64,000 bases of DNA, taken from Spirosoma aureum (lineage in GTDB: Bacteria > Bacteroidota > Bacteroidia > Cytophagales > Spirosomataceae). The first letter of the stretch is position 1. Every line of letters starts with the position of its first letter. The notes beneath the pieces were generated by a model, which worked only from the letters and a program-made list of their open reading frames with translations, was not told where the DNA came from and ran no database searches. The position numbers were made by a program, and so were the translations under genes. Of this stretch, positions 8,428 to 18,559 are shown piece by piece. Where the stretch lies: the NCBI RefSeq assembly GCF_011604685.1, contig NZ_CP050063.1, forward strand, positions 1,882,501 through 1,946,500, read 5' to 3'.

Positions 8428-9101
8428 CATTTGGTAAAAAGTGAAACAACAATGTAAAGCAGAATTATCAGCGGAATAGCCGCGAACTGCAAAAATAATA
8501 AGAGTAGGGCGGAAGCTATCAGAAAACTGAATTTAATCCGGTTTTCAGCCCAGCCAAACGACTTGAATTTAAGCGCAAAGAGCGGTACTTCAGAAACAAG
8601 CATGAACGAAAAGGCAATCATCATGCCCAGTGCAATATCGTTCTGCCAGATTGTATCGTACTGCGGCTGATAGTGGCCCATTAACGGAAATGCCGCAATC
8701 AACATGGCATTTGCCGGTACGGGCAGGCCAATAAATGATTCAGACTGTCGTGTATCGATGTTAAAATTTGCCAGCCGTAATGCCGACAATACAGCAATTA
8801 AAAAAGCACCGTATGAAATGGTTCCCAATTCCTGAAACCAGCAGAGTTGAAAGACGATGGTAGCCGGAAGCACACCAAACGTAACGACATCGGCCAGCGA
8901 ATCCAGTTCTTTCCCAAACGGCCCCGATACGTTTACCAGTCGGGCCACAAAACCGTCGCCAAAATCAAGCACGGCGGCTAAGCCAATAAGCCAGGATGCT
9001 ATTTCCAGGTGCCCACGTAATGCCATGACCAGACCAATGCACCCGCATAGCAAATTGCCGCAGGTCATGGCATTCGGGAGATGTTTGAGTAAGTTTTTCA
9101 A
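8427..9101 (-). CDS. pssA: CDP-diacylglycerol-serine O-phosphatidyltransferase
   Basis: A 224-residue integral membrane enzyme that makes phosphatidylserine, the precursor of phosphatidylethanolamine. The CDP-alcohol phosphotransferase signature is complete: Asp46, Asp49-Gly50, Ala53-Arg54, Gly63, Asp67 and Asp71 (DGFVAR, then GKELDSLAD). About six to eight hydrophobic segments follow, and the N-terminus LPNAMTCGNLLCG is typical of class II PssA. The next gene upstream on the same strand is an MBL hydrolase, 51 bases away. The tail ends with a long hydrophobic helix. No psd gene is in the window. Confidence 0.92.
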   Translation of the reverse strand: MKNLLKHLPNAMTCGNLLCGCIGLVMALRGHLEIASWLIGLAAVLDFGDGFVARLVNVSGPFGKELDSLADVVTFGVLPATIVFQLCWFQELGTISYGAFLIAVLSALRLANFNIDTRQSESFIGLPVPANAMLIAAFPLMGHYQPQYDTIWQNDIALGMMIAFSFMLVSEVPLFALKFKSFGWAENRIKFSFLIASALLLLFLQFAAIPLIILLYIVVSLFTK

Positions 9102-9152
9102 GGGATACGTATGAAGGATGAGTTTGAGCCGACGAGGTTAGGTATTCATCGT

Positions 9153-9794
9153 TCATAATTGTTTGACAAACGGATTTGATCGCTTCTCCTGGCCAATTGT
9201 CGTTGAATCCATATGTCCCGGATAAACGACGTAATCATCAGGTAAGGTGTAAAATTGAGTTCTGATGCTGTTAACGAGGTCGGCATGATTGCAATACGGA
9301 AAATCCGTACGGCCTACACTTCCCCGGAACAGTACATCTCCACCAATTATATAATGATCAGCGTGATTCACGAAGGCAACATGACCGGGTGAATGGCCTG
9401 GCACAAAGATGACATCGAGTGTTGTATTCCCAAACTTAAATTGATCGCCTTCTTCCAGATGTTCGTCAATTTCTGACGGCTCATAACCCCGTAAACCGTA
9501 AATAGCACAACGTGTTGGTACATCGTTATAAATCACCATGTCGAGCTCGTGCAGATAAGCCTTAACGCCAAATTTACGCTTTACATACGCGACGCCAAAA
9601 ACGTGGTCGAGGTGTGAATGCGTAAGCAGCAGGTACTTGACGGTGAGTTTATGGTCAGTAATGAACCGTCCAAGTGCTTCTTTTTCTCCCTGGTCGTAAC
9701 AACCTGGGTCGATGATAACAGCCTCACCGGTTGCGTCGTCGGCAATTACGTAGGTATTTTCTTGAAGCGGGGAAAACTCGAAAGCCTGGATCAT
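9153..9794 (-). CDS. MBL-fold metallo-hydrolase (glyoxalase II-like)
   Basis: A 213-residue soluble metallo-beta-lactamase-fold hydrolase. The metal-binding motif THSHLDH (His59, His61, Asp63, His64) is intact, followed by PGHSPGH, GGDVLF and YPGHMD, giving the ligands for two metals. Proteins of this exact length and layout are usually annotated as glyoxalase II-like or YcbL-like hydrolases, but the substrate cannot be read from sequence. It lies in a same-strand run with pssA downstream and the methylase upstream. Confidence 0.9.
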   Translation of the reverse strand: MIQAFEFSPLQENTYVIADDATGEAVIIDPGCYDQGEKEALGRFITDHKLTVKYLLLTHSHLDHVFGVAYVKRKFGVKAYLHELDMVIYNDVPTRCAIYGLRGYEPSEIDEHLEEGDQFKFGNTTLDVIFVPGHSPGHVAFVNHADHYIIGGDVLFRGSVGRTDFPYCNHADLVNSIRTQFYTLPDDYVVYPGHMDSTTIGQEKRSNPFVKQL

Positions 9795-9804
9795 GGATCA
9801 GTTG

Positions 9805-9865
9805 GTAAGTCAGTAAGTAGCTGATGCGTAAGCAACAAACTCGCGTCGGCCACTTACTGACTTAC
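9805..9865. repeat. Intergenic inverted repeat, 14-bp arms
   Basis: GTAAGTCAGTAAGT (9805-9818) and ACTTACTGACTTAC (9852-9865) are perfect reverse complements with a 33-base loop. It fills the gap between the RsmI-like methylase and the MBL hydrolase, which run in the same direction. Confidence 0.7.
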
Positions 9866-9874
9866 TACTTTTTG

Positions 9875-10576
9875 TTACAAAAGTAAAAACACCGTTGGTT
9901 TTTTGCGCAAATCAGGCACCTGTGTTTTCCATTCCCGTATGGTTCGTGTACGTACGAAGGCATCGGGGGCTGTCAGATTACAAGCCACGCACAGGCGGGT
10001 ATTCGGTTCACAATTGGCTATTACTTCGGCAAATAATGCATCATTGCGATAGGGCGTTTCCATGAAAATCTGAGTCTGTTGCCGCTGTTGTGCTTCTTTT
10101 TCGAGGTGGCGAATTGCTCGGGCACGGTCCTGCCGTTCAATAGGCAGGTACCCATGAAAAACAAACGACTGACCACTCATGCCCGACGCCATGAGGGCCA
10201 GTAAAATAGACGATGGGCCTACCAGCGGCTCCACCCGCCAGCCGAGCGAATGGGCCATTCCTACCACAACCGAACCCGGATCAGCAACACCGGGGCATCC
10301 GGCTTCCGATAACACACCAGCATTGCGTTTGCGCTCGGTTAATTCCTGAATCTGTCGGCGGGTATCGACCGCAGGAGTGTCTTTGTCGAGATCGAAAAAT
10401 GTCGTTTCATCAATAACCCGAGTGGTTTTTAGGCCACTGATAAATCGCCGGGCAGTGCGTACATTCTCGACGAAGTAGGCATCCGTTTTTTCAATAACCG
10501 ACCGGATATGTACCGGAAGTACCAGCTCTGCAGTGTCCTCGGCCAGCAGGGTAGGGATGAGATAGAGTGTTGGCAT
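9875..10576 (-). CDS. RsmI-like SAM-dependent methyltransferase (tetrapyrrole methylase fold)
   Basis: About 233 residues of the tetrapyrrole-methylase fold, close to the short RsmI-like form seen in Bacteroidota. RsmI 2'-O-methylates 16S rRNA C1402. Visible parts are the N-terminal LYLIPTLLAED strand, VENVRTARRFISGL, the AGCPGVADPG turn (SAM-site region), PLVGPSSILLALMASG and the FMETPYRN segment. The start is taken at the ATG at 10576, where the family N-terminus begins (MPTLYLIPTLL); the upstream ATG at 10597 would overlap the next gene. The substrate is inferred and could differ from that of E. coli RsmI. Confidence 0.82.
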   Translation of the reverse strand: MPTLYLIPTLLAEDTAELVLPVHIRSVIEKTDAYFVENVRTARRFISGLKTTRVIDETTFFDLDKDTPAVDTRRQIQELTERKRNAGVLSEAGCPGVADPGSVVVGMAHSLGWRVEPLVGPSSILLALMASGMSGQSFVFHGYLPIERQDRARAIRHLEKEAQQRQQTQIFMETPYRNDALFAEVIANCEPNTRLCVACNLTAPDAFVRTRTIREWKTQVPDLRKKPTVFLLL

Positions 10577-10583
10577 GACAAAA

Positions 10584-11354
10584 CTAAGTATTGACAAATT
10601 TCATCAGCACCTCCACAAATTCCACCGGTTTTTCGGCCTGTACCCAATGCCCTGCGCCCTGAATAACTTCGATTTGTGCGTTTGGAAAAATGCGTTTGAT
10701 CGTCGGAATGTCCTCATCCAGAATGTATGGAGACTCACTGCCGCGGATGAATAAGGTTGGGTCGGTTACGATTCGTGGATTCGTTAATTCTTCACCGATG
10801 CCATGAAGCTCCCGTTCAATGATAGGTAAGTTCAATCGCCAGGCAAACTGCCCCTGTTCATTCCGATACAGATTTTTGAGCAAGAACTGCCGTACCGCCA
10901 AAATCGGCTCATACCGGCTTAGAATTGCGTCGGCTTCATTACGGTTTGTCAGGCTGGTCAGGTCAATAGCCTTCAGGCCGCGTACAAGCTCTGCATGATG
11001 AACGGGGTAGAATTTGGGGGCTATGTCAACAACAACGAGTTTGGCAAATGTGCCCGGATAAGACATGGCATATTGCATGACTGCTTTGCCACCCATCGAA
11101 TGGCCAACCAAAATTGGCTTTTCTAACCCCTGATCGATCAGGAATTCATGCAGATCGGATGCCATGTTCTGGTAGTCATGCTCGTCGGCGCGGGGCGATT
11201 GCCCGTGATTACGTTGATCGAGGGCGAAAACGCGATACCCTTTAGCCGTAATGGCTTTGCTGATGGTTAGCCAATTGTCGGACGAGCCAAAGACACCATG
11301 TAAGATGACAATTGCTGGACCGGTTTCGCCAGTTTGTCGGAAGAATAATTTCAT
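10584..11354 (-). CDS. Alpha/beta hydrolase (YbfF-like esterase)
   Basis: A 256-residue alpha/beta hydrolase. The oxyanion segment HGVFGSSDNW, the nucleophile elbow VGHSMGG (Ser86), LDQRNHGQS and the C-terminal GAGHW motif (His about 235) give a complete catalytic triad. The HGVFG/DQRNHG combination is typical of YbfF-type acyl esterases. It is seven bases upstream of the RsmI-like start, suggesting co-transcription. The natural substrate is unknown. Confidence 0.88.
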   Translation of the reverse strand: MKLFFRQTGETGPAIVILHGVFGSSDNWLTISKAITAKGYRVFALDQRNHGQSPRADEHDYQNMASDLHEFLIDQGLEKPILVGHSMGGKAVMQYAMSYPGTFAKLVVVDIAPKFYPVHHAELVRGLKAIDLTSLTNRNEADAILSRYEPILAVRQFLLKNLYRNEQGQFAWRLNLPIIERELHGIGEELTNPRIVTDPTLFIRGSESPYILDEDIPTIKRIFPNAQIEVIQGAGHWVQAEKPVEFVEVLMKFVNT

Positions 11355-11369
11355 CTAATCCAAAGAGTG

Positions 11370-11445
11370 AAAGCGTGAATGAGTGCAGGAGTGAAATCAG
11401 TCGGCCAAAGCGGATCGATTTCACTCCTGCACTCATTCACGCTTT
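11370..11445. repeat. Long perfect intergenic hairpin, 29-bp arms
   Basis: Arms at 11370-11398 and 11417-11445 are perfect reverse complements over 29 bases with an 18-base loop. The left arm opens AAAGCGTGAATGAGTGCAGG. The right arm reaches into the selD stop codon (11444-11446). It occupies the whole selD-hydrolase gap. There is no T-tract. Confidence 0.9.
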
Positions 11446-12526
11446 AATTTACATAAATAACTTTCTCCCGTTGTTCAACCAATTCACCGAACGATTGGAG
11501 GGAGAAACCGTTTTCAGCAGCTACACGCTCGAACTCAGCGGTGCTATTGGGCTCGACGGCAATGAGTAAGCCACCAGACGTTTGTGGGTCAGCCAGAATG
11601 TAGCGTTGCGTTTCGGTTAGTTCCGCGATTTTATGGCCATAGCTATCCCAATTTCGAACAGTGCCACCTGGGAAACTTTTTTTCGCCAGATACTCGTCAA
11701 TAAATGGCAATCTGGGGACATCGTCGAACGCAATGACTGCACTCAGTCCCGACCCTTCGGCCATTTCGGTCAGGTGACCCAGCAGGCCAAAACCCGTTAC
11801 ATCGGTCAGTGCCTTTACGTACGGCAATTTCCCTAAAACAGCGCCGAAGCTGTTTAATTTAGCCATTTGTGCCGGTGCCAGATTGGCGTGTTCAGGCTGT
11901 AAGATTCCTTTTTTCTGCGCTGTTGTCAAAATGCCGACGCCAAGCGGTTTGGTGAGGTATAAACGACACCCCTCGGTAGCGGTGTTATTTTGTTTGAGGT
12001 GATCAATTCGGACCCGACCCGTTACGGCCAGTCCAAAAATCGGCTCAGGCGAATCGATGCTATGACCTCCGGCCAGCGGAATTCCGGCTTCGAGGCAGAC
12101 TGCACGAGCTCCTTCGATGACCTGACCAGCTAATTCGGGCGGAAGTTTGTCGAGCGGCCAACCCAGAATAGCAATGGCCATAATGGGCTCGCCACCCATA
12201 GCATAGACATCGCTGATGGCATTGGCGGACGCGATACGCCCGAAGTCGAACGCATCGTCGACAATAGGCATAAAAAAATCGGTTGTGCTGATGATGGCTT
12301 CACCCGTTCCGAGATCAAGTACGGCCGCATCATCGCGCGAATCATTCCCGACAAGGAGGTTTGCGTAGTTCGGCTGAACGGCCGTCTGATTGCTGCCCTG
12401 ACCCATTGGACTAGTGGTCTGGTTATGCAGAATCTGATCCAGTATTTTAGGCGAAATCTTACAGCCGCAGCCTGCACCGTGGCTATATTGAGTGAGTTTG
12501 ACGGATGCTGTTTCGGATGATATCAT
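11444..12526 (-). CDS. selD: Selenide, water dikinase (selenophosphate synthetase)
   Basis: A 360-residue SelD, which makes selenophosphate from selenide and ATP. The N-terminal catalytic loop [13 protein letters not shown] is intact, with Cys20 at the catalytic position and Lys23 following, so this is the Cys form and not the selenocysteine form. Further typical parts are [12 protein letters not shown], the [11 protein letters not shown] metal site, DVYAMGG and the C-terminal DPQTSGGLL. No selA, selB or mnmH is in the window; the selenophosphate may serve tRNA selenouridine or selenoproteins encoded elsewhere. Transcription runs leftwards into the long hairpin. Confidence 0.96.
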   Translation of the reverse strand: MISSETASVKLTQYSHGAGCGCKISPKILDQILHNQTTSPMGQGSNQTAVQPNYANLLVGNDSRDDAAVLDLGTGEAIISTTDFFMPIVDDAFDFGRIASANAISDVYAMGGEPIMAIAILGWPLDKLPPELAGQVIEGARAVCLEAGIPLAGGHSIDSPEPIFGLAVTGRVRIDHLKQNNTATEGCRLYLTKPLGVGILTTAQKKGILQPEHANLAPAQMAKLNSFGAVLGKLPYVKALTDVTGFGLLGHLTEMAEGSGLSAVIAFDDVPRLPFIDEYLAKKSFPGGTVRNWDSYGHKIAELTETQRYILADPQTSGGLLIAVEPNSTAEFERVAAENGFSLQSFGELVEQREKVIYVN

Positions 12527-12759
12527 AAGGAGACAAAACTAAGAGGGAAAACGTGTAGTATAGACCGGAATCCCTGAAAATAAGTACGGCCATTGCCATC
12601 GAATGGTTCCACATCGGTCATAAAGCTATCTAAATGAAACTGTGAGCTTAACAATATCTTAATCGTCATTTATAGAACGTAACCGACTTGAAATATGGCT
12701 ATTTGTAGAATGTAGTGTATAGGTATTCAAATAGTGGTACTTTTTTAAGATAGCGTGCT

Positions 12760-12788
12760 TTGTCGACTCAAAAAAAGTAGCATCTTTG
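12760..12788 (+). promoter_or_regulatory. Candidate Bacteroidota-type promoter for the Oar-like receptor
   Basis: A TTG at 12760-12762 and CATCTTTG at 12781-12788 (one mismatch to TAnnTTTG) are separated by 18 bases, close to the known Bacteroidota -33/-7 spacing. This would place the start site near 12795, about 60 bases before the preferred ATG at 12856. Confidence 0.5.
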
Positions 12789-12855
12789 TCATTAAATTAG
12801 GGACCTATCTAACCGGATGAGTTGCTCAAAACTACAAACCAAATCAATCACTTCT

Positions 12856-15800
12856 ATGTCAAAACAATTACTGCATTTTAGGGCGGCTTTTGTGCTAGTC
12901 AGCAGTATACTACTGTCCGTACTCGGTGGGAGCGGAGCACTAGCGCAGGTAACGACCTCAGTCATTGATGGTCTAGTAACCGACGATAAAGGCGGTCCTT
13001 TGCCTGGTGCCACAGTCGTAGCCATTCACGAACCATCGGGTAGCCGCTACGGGACAACAACGAATGCTTCCGGGCGCTACACTCTCCCTGGTGTTCGGGT
13101 TGGTGGTCCGTTCAAAGTAACAGCCACCTTTGTGGGGTTCAAGGATCAGGTAGTTGAAGGTATTTTTACGAACCTTGGTACATCTGCCGACGTAAGTTTC
13201 AAGATGGCTGACAACAGCCAGCAATTGTCTGAAATTGTTGTGACCAGTAATCGGAATGGTATAATCAGTTCTAACCGTACGGGTGCTGCTGCATCCTATG
13301 GTAGGGAAACGATCAATACTGTTCCAACAATTGGCCGTACGATTGCTGACATTACCAAGTATAACGCCTATGGCAATGGGCAATCATTTGGTGGTCAGGA
13401 TAGCCGTTTCAATAACATCACCATCGATGGTGCCGTTTTCAATAACGGATTCGGTCTAGGCTCATCTGCTCAGGCTGGTGGACGTACTGGTACCACCGCC
13501 GTTTCATTAGATGCTCTTGATGAAATTCAATTGAACGTTGCTCCTTATGATGTTCGTCAAACTGGCTTTTCGGGAGCAGGTATTAATGCCGTAACGCGTT
13601 CAGGAACGAACGATTTCTCTGGATCAGTTTATTATCTTTTTCAGAACAGCAGTTTGGCCGGCAAAAAGGCGAATGGTGTAGATCTTCCTCCAGTAACTAT
13701 CGATAAAAAGACATCGGGCTTCCGGATTGGTGGACCGATCATTAAGAACAAATTGTTCTTCTTCGCTAACGTAGAGCAATTTAAGAGTAGTGTACCAGCT
13801 CTGGACTGGGTTGCTCAACGTGATGGCGCAACTGGAAACGTGTCGCGTGTAACAGCGGCCGATTTGGAGGATCTTAGCGCGTTTATGAAAACGAATTTTA
13901 ATCGTGATCTTGGCGCCATTGACAATTTCAATAACCAGGTAAAGAGTTTGAAAGGTCTGATTCGTATCGATTATAACATCAACGACAATCACAAACTTGC
14001 TGTACGTTATTCTCACCATAATTCTGAATCAGACCAGGCGATTAGCAACAGTAATAGTAGTAATACTGCTGGTAATGGAAACCGCACCGGATATTCTTCC
14101 TCTGGATATGCTGGTAACCTGGCACTTTCTCCACAAAATACAGGCTATAAAATTGCCGATAACACCCGGTCAATAGCTATCGAATTAAACTCTACATTTG
14201 GCGGGAAATTTGCTAACAAGCTGGTTGCAACTTACAATAAGCAGATTGAGGACCGGACATATTTGACAGGTGTATTTCCGACCATTGATATTCTAAAAGA
14301 TGGAACGACATACACGTCTATTGGTTTCGATCCCTTTACCCCAAACAATAAGCTGAATTATTCGACACTGAATATTACGGATAATTTCAGCTATTTTGCT
14401 GGCAAGCACACGCTTACATTTGGCTTGTCTTACGAAAAATATACGTCTAACAACGTATTCTTCCCGGCCTCTAACGGCGTGTATGTTTATAACTCAATTG
14501 CTGATTTCAAAACGGCAGCACTGGCTTCTATAAATAATCCGAATGCAACTACGTCACCCGTGGCTTTGAATCGGTATAACCTGCGCTATTCACTGGTACC
14601 AGGCGGTGCTGAACCACTGCAAACGTTGCATAGAAGCACATATAGCGCCTATGTTCAGGATGAATTTCAGATCAATCCAACTTTCAAACTGACAGCCGGT
14701 GTTAGGGCTGATATTTTCGCTTACGATAACTCGACAGCTTCTGCGTTTAACAACCCAAGAGTAGCTAGTCTGACTTACAAAGACGAAAATGGGGCTAATT
14801 ATTATCTTAATACTGGTGCTTTTCCTAAAGCCCGCCTGCTAGTATCACCTCGCGTTGGTTTCAACTGGGATGTTAAAGGTGATAAAATGACCCAAATTCG
14901 TGGAGGTAGCGGTTTGTTTGTATCTCGTATCCCGGAAGTATTGGTTTCTAACCAATTAGGAAACAACGGAGTAAATACGGGCGTCATTAACTTTCAGAAT
15001 ACAACGGCCTATCCATTTGTGACTGATCCCAGCAAATTGCCTGCCGCAGTACAACCGCCAACGAATACGAATGTTGAGAGTTTGACGGGATATGCAGTGA
15101 ATGCAACTGATCCGAACTTAAAATATCCAACCGTTTGGAAAACGAACATTGCTATTGATCAGCGATTACCATGGGGCTTAATTGGAACTTTGGAAGTAAT
15201 CTACAATAAGACGATTCAAGGTCTCCGCTATATTGATGCTAACCTCAAAGCAGCAGACCGCCAACTTACCGGACCAGATACACGTGGCCGTTTTCCAGCT
15301 TCCGGGGTAACTGGTACAGCGGCTATCAATAAAGCCCGTTATATTAACGATCCGTACAATACAAACGCGTTTGTTCTTAAGAATACAACTGAGGGAAGCG
15401 CCTATACGTTTACGGCTAAACTTGAAAAGCCATCTAATAACGGTTTCGGTGGAATGCTAGCCTATACATACGGATTAGCAAGAGATTTAATGTCAGTTGG
15501 TAGCACCGTTGTAGGTAATACACCTACAGTTGCTGGACAAAATTATCTAACGCTGTCGTATGGTGATAATGATTTGCGTCATCGGATTATTGGTTATGTT
15601 AATTACCGACTCAATTACGGTGGTAAATTTGGTGGTTCTACAACATTTACACTCGGTGGTTCATCAACCAGTGGTTACAAGCAGTCATACATTTATGGTA
15701 GTGACTTAAACGGCGATGGTCAAACTAATGATTTGCTGTTTGTTCCGGGAAAAGCTACAGACTTAACATTTGCATCATTGACGGTTGGCTCAGGTGCTTC

Positions 15801-16239
15801 GGCAGTAGTTTATTCACCTGATCAACAACAGGCTGCTTTCGATGCTTACATTGACGGTAATGATTACCTAAAAACCCGTCGTGGACAATATGCTGAACGC
15901 AATGGTGGATTCGCTCCGTGGTTAAGTCGTTTTGACTTTACTGTGATTCAGGAGTTTTATGTTAAAGCTGGTGCCAAAGGAACAAAACATGCTATCCAGT
16001 TCCGGGCAGATATTCTTAATGTGGGTAACCTACTCAACAACAAATGGGGTGTAGGTTGGGTTCCTACAACTGCTAACCCACTAGCTATCGCTAGCGTTAG
16101 TGCTGCTGGCTTACCAACGTATCGGCTTGCTACGCAAAATTTAGATGGCAAGACGATTCTGTTGAAAGATTCATTCGTTAAAAGCATAACGATTGATAAC
16201 GTTTGGCAAGCTCAGCTTGGCGTTCGTTACTCATTCTAA
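12856..16239 (+). CDS. Oar-like TonB-dependent outer membrane receptor
   Basis: A 1127-residue outer membrane protein. A signal peptide (hydrophobic [16 protein letters not shown], cleavage after ALAQ) is followed by a carboxypeptidase regulatory-like domain ([16 protein letters not shown] to about residue 110), a plug region and a large beta-barrel ending in Phe (QLGVRYSF). The plug pattern [38 protein letters not shown] is the Oar type. The upstream in-frame ATG at 12817 would put 13 polar residues before the signal peptide, so 12856 is preferred. Substrate unknown; Oar proteins act in development, adhesion or uptake. A strong hairpin terminator follows. No SusD partner is adjacent. Confidence 0.92.
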   Translation: MSKQLLHFRAAFVLVSSILLSVLGGSGALAQVTTSVIDGLVTDDKGGPLPGATVVAIHEPSGSRYGTTTNASGRYTLPGVRVGGPFKVTATFVGFKDQVVEGIFTNLGTSADVSFKMADNSQQLSEIVVTSNRNGIISSNRTGAAASYGRETINTVPTIGRTIADITKYNAYGNGQSFGGQDSRFNNITIDGAVFNNGFGLGSSAQAGGRTGTTAVSLDALDEIQLNVAPYDVRQTGFSGAGINAVTRSGTNDFSGSVYYLFQNSSLAGKKANGVDLPPVTIDKKTSGFRIGGPIIKNKLFFFANVEQFKSSVPALDWVAQRDGATGNVSRVTAADLEDLSAFMKTNFNRDLGAIDNFNNQVKSLKGLIRIDYNINDNHKLAVRYSHHNSESDQAISNSNSSNTAGNGNRTGYSSSGYAGNLALSPQNTGYKIADNTRSIAIELNSTFGGKFANKLVATYNKQIEDRTYLTGVFPTIDILKDGTTYTSIGFDPFTPNNKLNYSTLNITDNFSYFAGKHTLTFGLSYEKYTSNNVFFPASNGVYVYNSIADFKTAALASINNPNATTSPVALNRYNLRYSLVPGGAEPLQTLHRSTYSAYVQDEFQINPTFKLTAGVRADIFAYDNSTASAFNNPRVASLTYKDENGANYYLNTGAFPKARLLVSPRVGFNWDVKGDKMTQIRGGSGLFVSRIPEVLVSNQLGNNGVNTGVINFQNTTAYPFVTDPSKLPAAVQPPTNTNVESLTGYAVNATDPNLKYPTVWKTNIAIDQRLPWGLIGTLEVIYNKTIQGLRYIDANLKAADRQLTGPDTRGRFPASGVTGTAAINKARYINDPYNTNAFVLKNTTEGSAYTFTAKLEKPSNNGFGGMLAYTYGLARDLMSVGSTVVGNTPTVAGQNYLTLSYGDNDLRHRIIGYVNYRLNYGGKFGGSTTFTLGGSSTSGYKQSYIYGSDLNGDGQTNDLLFVPGKATDLTFASLTVGSGASAVVYSPDQQQAAFDAYIDGNDYLKTRRGQYAERNGGFAPWLSRFDFTVIQEFYVKAGAKGTKHAIQFRADILNVGNLLNNKWGVGWVPTTANPLAIASVSAAGLPTYRLATQNLDGKTILLKDSFVKSITIDNVWQAQLGVRYSF

Positions 16240-16260
16240 TGCTAGTGACCGAATAACCAA

Positions 16261-16297
16261 AAATCCCCCGCACAGCTCTTGTGACGGGGGATTTTTT
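16261..16297 (+). terminator. Rho-independent terminator after the Oar-like gene
   Basis: AAATCCCCCG (16261-16270) pairs with CGGGGGATTT (16285-16294), followed by a T-rich run. GC-rich stem with a T-tract 22 bases after the stop codon. Confidence 0.92.
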
Positions 16298-16358
16298 ATT
16301 ACACAGAAAGAGCAATGCGCAAGAAACAGTAGGCCGTTAGTACTTAGTAATCGTTCGT

Positions 16359-17615
16359 ATGCTCACCTTTTTTCGCTATATCCTGGTATTGATACTATGG
16401 CCTGTTTATGGCGCTATAGCGCAGCAGATAGGGCAAACGCTGCCGGCCTGGCAGCAAGGTCAGCTTGACATTCATCACATAAATACGGGCAGAGGAAACG
16501 CAACATTCGCTATACTACCGGATGGAACTACCGTATTGATTGATGCGGGTTCGATCAATCCCATTGACTGGCGGACTAACCAGCCCCGTAGTTTACCAAT
16601 TAAACCCACCGACGAACGGCAGGCTGGCGAGTGGATTGCCCGCTATATCCGGAAAGTTCTTAGCTTTCAGAGTGATCCCGTACTCGACTATGCTATTATC
16701 TCTCACTTCCATGATGATCACATGGGATCTCCGCTTCACCTAACCAAGAAATCAAAAGAAGGCTGTGTGTTGACTGGAATAACAGAGGTAGCAGACTATT
16801 TACCCATTCGTACGGTTCTGGATCGTGGCTGGCCCGTTTACACCTATCCTCAGCCGTTCGATAACGACTCAATGGTTGTTAACTATCGTCGGTTTCTGGT
16901 TGACCAAACGCAAAGCAAAGGTCTCAAGGTTGAACGATTTAGAGCTGGGCGAACTGATCAGATTACATTGGTCAAGCAGCCGAATTTATATCGGAAGTCG
17001 TTTCAGATAAGGAATCTGGCTGTCAATGGCGAAATTTGGGCGGGAGATAATCAACCTTGCCGTAAGCTGTTTCCTGAACTGGCAACACTCTCAACGAATC
17101 ACTACCCAAATGAGAATATGTGCAGCATTGCCCTGCAGATTCACTATGGTGATTTCGATTATTTTTCGGGAGGAGATATTCCGGGCGTTTTGCAATTTGG
17201 CGAACCCGGCTGGCATGATGTAGAGACACCCCTGGCACAAGTGGTTGGGCCAGTAGATGTTCAATTGCTTGACCATCACGGGTATAAAGATTCGCAAAAT
17301 GGCGCATTGCTGGCCAGCCTGCGCCCCCGTATTTTTGTGGTCCCAGCCTGGGCTTCATCTCATCCTGATCGTAGCGTGCTCGAACGAATTTATTCGGAAC
17401 AAATTTATACCGGCAATCGTGATGTGTTCGTGACCAATCTGCTTCACGAAACCAGATCAGCAATTGGTGATCTGGCATCCCGACTGAAAAGTACCTCTGG
17501 CCATGTTGTGGTACGGGTTGAGCCGGGCGGTAAAGTGTATTGGGTGTTGATTTTGAATGATGAAGATGAACGACAACAGGTGAAGGCAATTCATGGACCC
17601 TATCAGGCGAAGTGA
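16359..17615 (+). CDS. Secreted MBL-fold hydrolase (ComEC/Rec2 C-terminal-like)
   Basis: A 418-residue protein with an N-terminal signal peptide (ILVLILWPVYGAIAQ) and a metallo-beta-lactamase domain like that at the end of ComEC/Rec2. Visible are GRGNATFAILPDGTTVLIDAG, the metal motif ISHFHDDHMGS, a FSGGDIPG strand and LDHHGYKDSQN. The ComEC membrane part is absent, so this is a stand-alone exported hydrolase and not a DNA channel. It is 54 bases upstream of the secreted glycerophosphodiesterase gene on the same strand, and the two are likely co-transcribed. Substrate unknown; phosphodiesters are plausible from family and neighbour. Confidence 0.82.
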   Translation: MLTFFRYILVLILWPVYGAIAQQIGQTLPAWQQGQLDIHHINTGRGNATFAILPDGTTVLIDAGSINPIDWRTNQPRSLPIKPTDERQAGEWIARYIRKVLSFQSDPVLDYAIISHFHDDHMGSPLHLTKKSKEGCVLTGITEVADYLPIRTVLDRGWPVYTYPQPFDNDSMVVNYRRFLVDQTQSKGLKVERFRAGRTDQITLVKQPNLYRKSFQIRNLAVNGEIWAGDNQPCRKLFPELATLSTNHYPNENMCSIALQIHYGDFDYFSGGDIPGVLQFGEPGWHDVETPLAQVVGPVDVQLLDHHGYKDSQNGALLASLRPRIFVVPAWASSHPDRSVLERIYSEQIYTGNRDVFVTNLLHETRSAIGDLASRLKSTSGHVVVRVEPGGKVYWVLILNDEDERQQVKAIHGPYQAK

Positions 17616-17669
17616 AACAGAAGTCGCCGGATCGTAATGACATAAAAATTCAGTACTGGATAACGGATT

Positions 17670-18536
17670 ATGAAAATCAGTAGTTTCTTTTTAGTCGCCG
17701 TATTTATATCGGTTGAAGTTTGCGGCCAATCAATTAACCGGTTTCACGATAGCAAGACAATAGATTCTTTTCTTAAATACCAGTCTGGACGAAAACGACC
17801 ACTTATTTTAGCGCATCGGGGTGGACCTGCTTCGTCTGATACTGAAAATTCTATTCCAACCTTTACTAAAACGGCAAAGGCGCTTCCCGATGCCATTATC
17901 GAGATGGATGTGCGGATGACTCGCGATAGCAACTTTGTTTTGCTGCATGATGCGACCCTGGATCGTGAGTCGAATGTAACAGGAGATGTGGCCCAATGGT
18001 CGTTGCCTGATTTAAAAAAGATCAGGCTCAAAACACTGAGCGGTGAGCTAACCGATCAGCCTATTCCAACCTTTGGCGATATACTGGCCTGGAATCAGAA
18101 TCGGTATGTATTGGCCCTTGATGTAAAGCCCGGAACCGATCCGGTGCGCGTTATGAACGAAGTGCGTAAGCATCAGTCCGAATATTGTGTTTTTGTCATT
18201 TGCTATTCACTCGCCGACGCACAGCGTGTTCGTGATAAGTATCCGGCTCTGTGGCTGGCAGTTGGCGTAAATAGCATGGCTGATCTGGAGCGATTGGAAA
18301 CGAACCCACTGGCATCAGGACGATTAATTGCACTTACGCCCCAGAAACCCCAGCCAGTTGCATTCTATGAGCGTCTGCACAAGCTCGGTATTCCATGCTC
18401 TATCGGTACTTACGGACCCACTCAGTTAGACGAAAAGCCATTGTCCGAAGCCACGTCTGGGTATCGCGAACTATTCCGGCAAGGCGGTGATATTGTAACC
18501 ACTGATCGGCCAATTGAGGTATCTGCTTTATTCTAA
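17670..18536 (+). CDS. Secreted glycerophosphodiester phosphodiesterase
   Basis: A 288-residue GDPD-family enzyme that hydrolyses deacylated phospholipids to glycerol-3-phosphate and an alcohol. An N-terminal signal peptide (FFLVAVFISVEVCGQ) is followed by the catalytic AHRGGPASSDTENS motif (His and Arg), the metal-binding EMDVRMTRDSNFVLLHDATLD segment (Glu, Asp, His) and a C-terminal GGDIVTTDRPIE. All active-site positions look intact. It probably acts in the periplasm, recovering phosphate or glycerol. It ends just before the decayed region that starts at 18560. Confidence 0.92.
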   Translation: MKISSFFLVAVFISVEVCGQSINRFHDSKTIDSFLKYQSGRKRPLILAHRGGPASSDTENSIPTFTKTAKALPDAIIEMDVRMTRDSNFVLLHDATLDRESNVTGDVAQWSLPDLKKIRLKTLSGELTDQPIPTFGDILAWNQNRYVLALDVKPGTDPVRVMNEVRKHQSEYCVFVICYSLADAQRVRDKYPALWLAVGVNSMADLERLETNPLASGRLIALTPQKPQPVAFYERLHKLGIPCSIGTYGPTQLDEKPLSEATSGYRELFRQGGDIVTTDRPIEVSALF

Positions 18537-18559
18537 ACGATAGCCTGATCTGGTTTCGG

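Noticed and set aside
16359..17615. DNA-uptake ComEC gene
   Set aside because: The membrane channel and OB-fold parts of ComEC are absent; only the MBL domain with a signal peptide exists.
17023..17643. Long minus-strand open frame opposite the secreted MBL gene
   Set aside because: The plus-strand frame has a signal peptide and full MBL motifs; the opposite frame has no recognisable domain and is a shadow.
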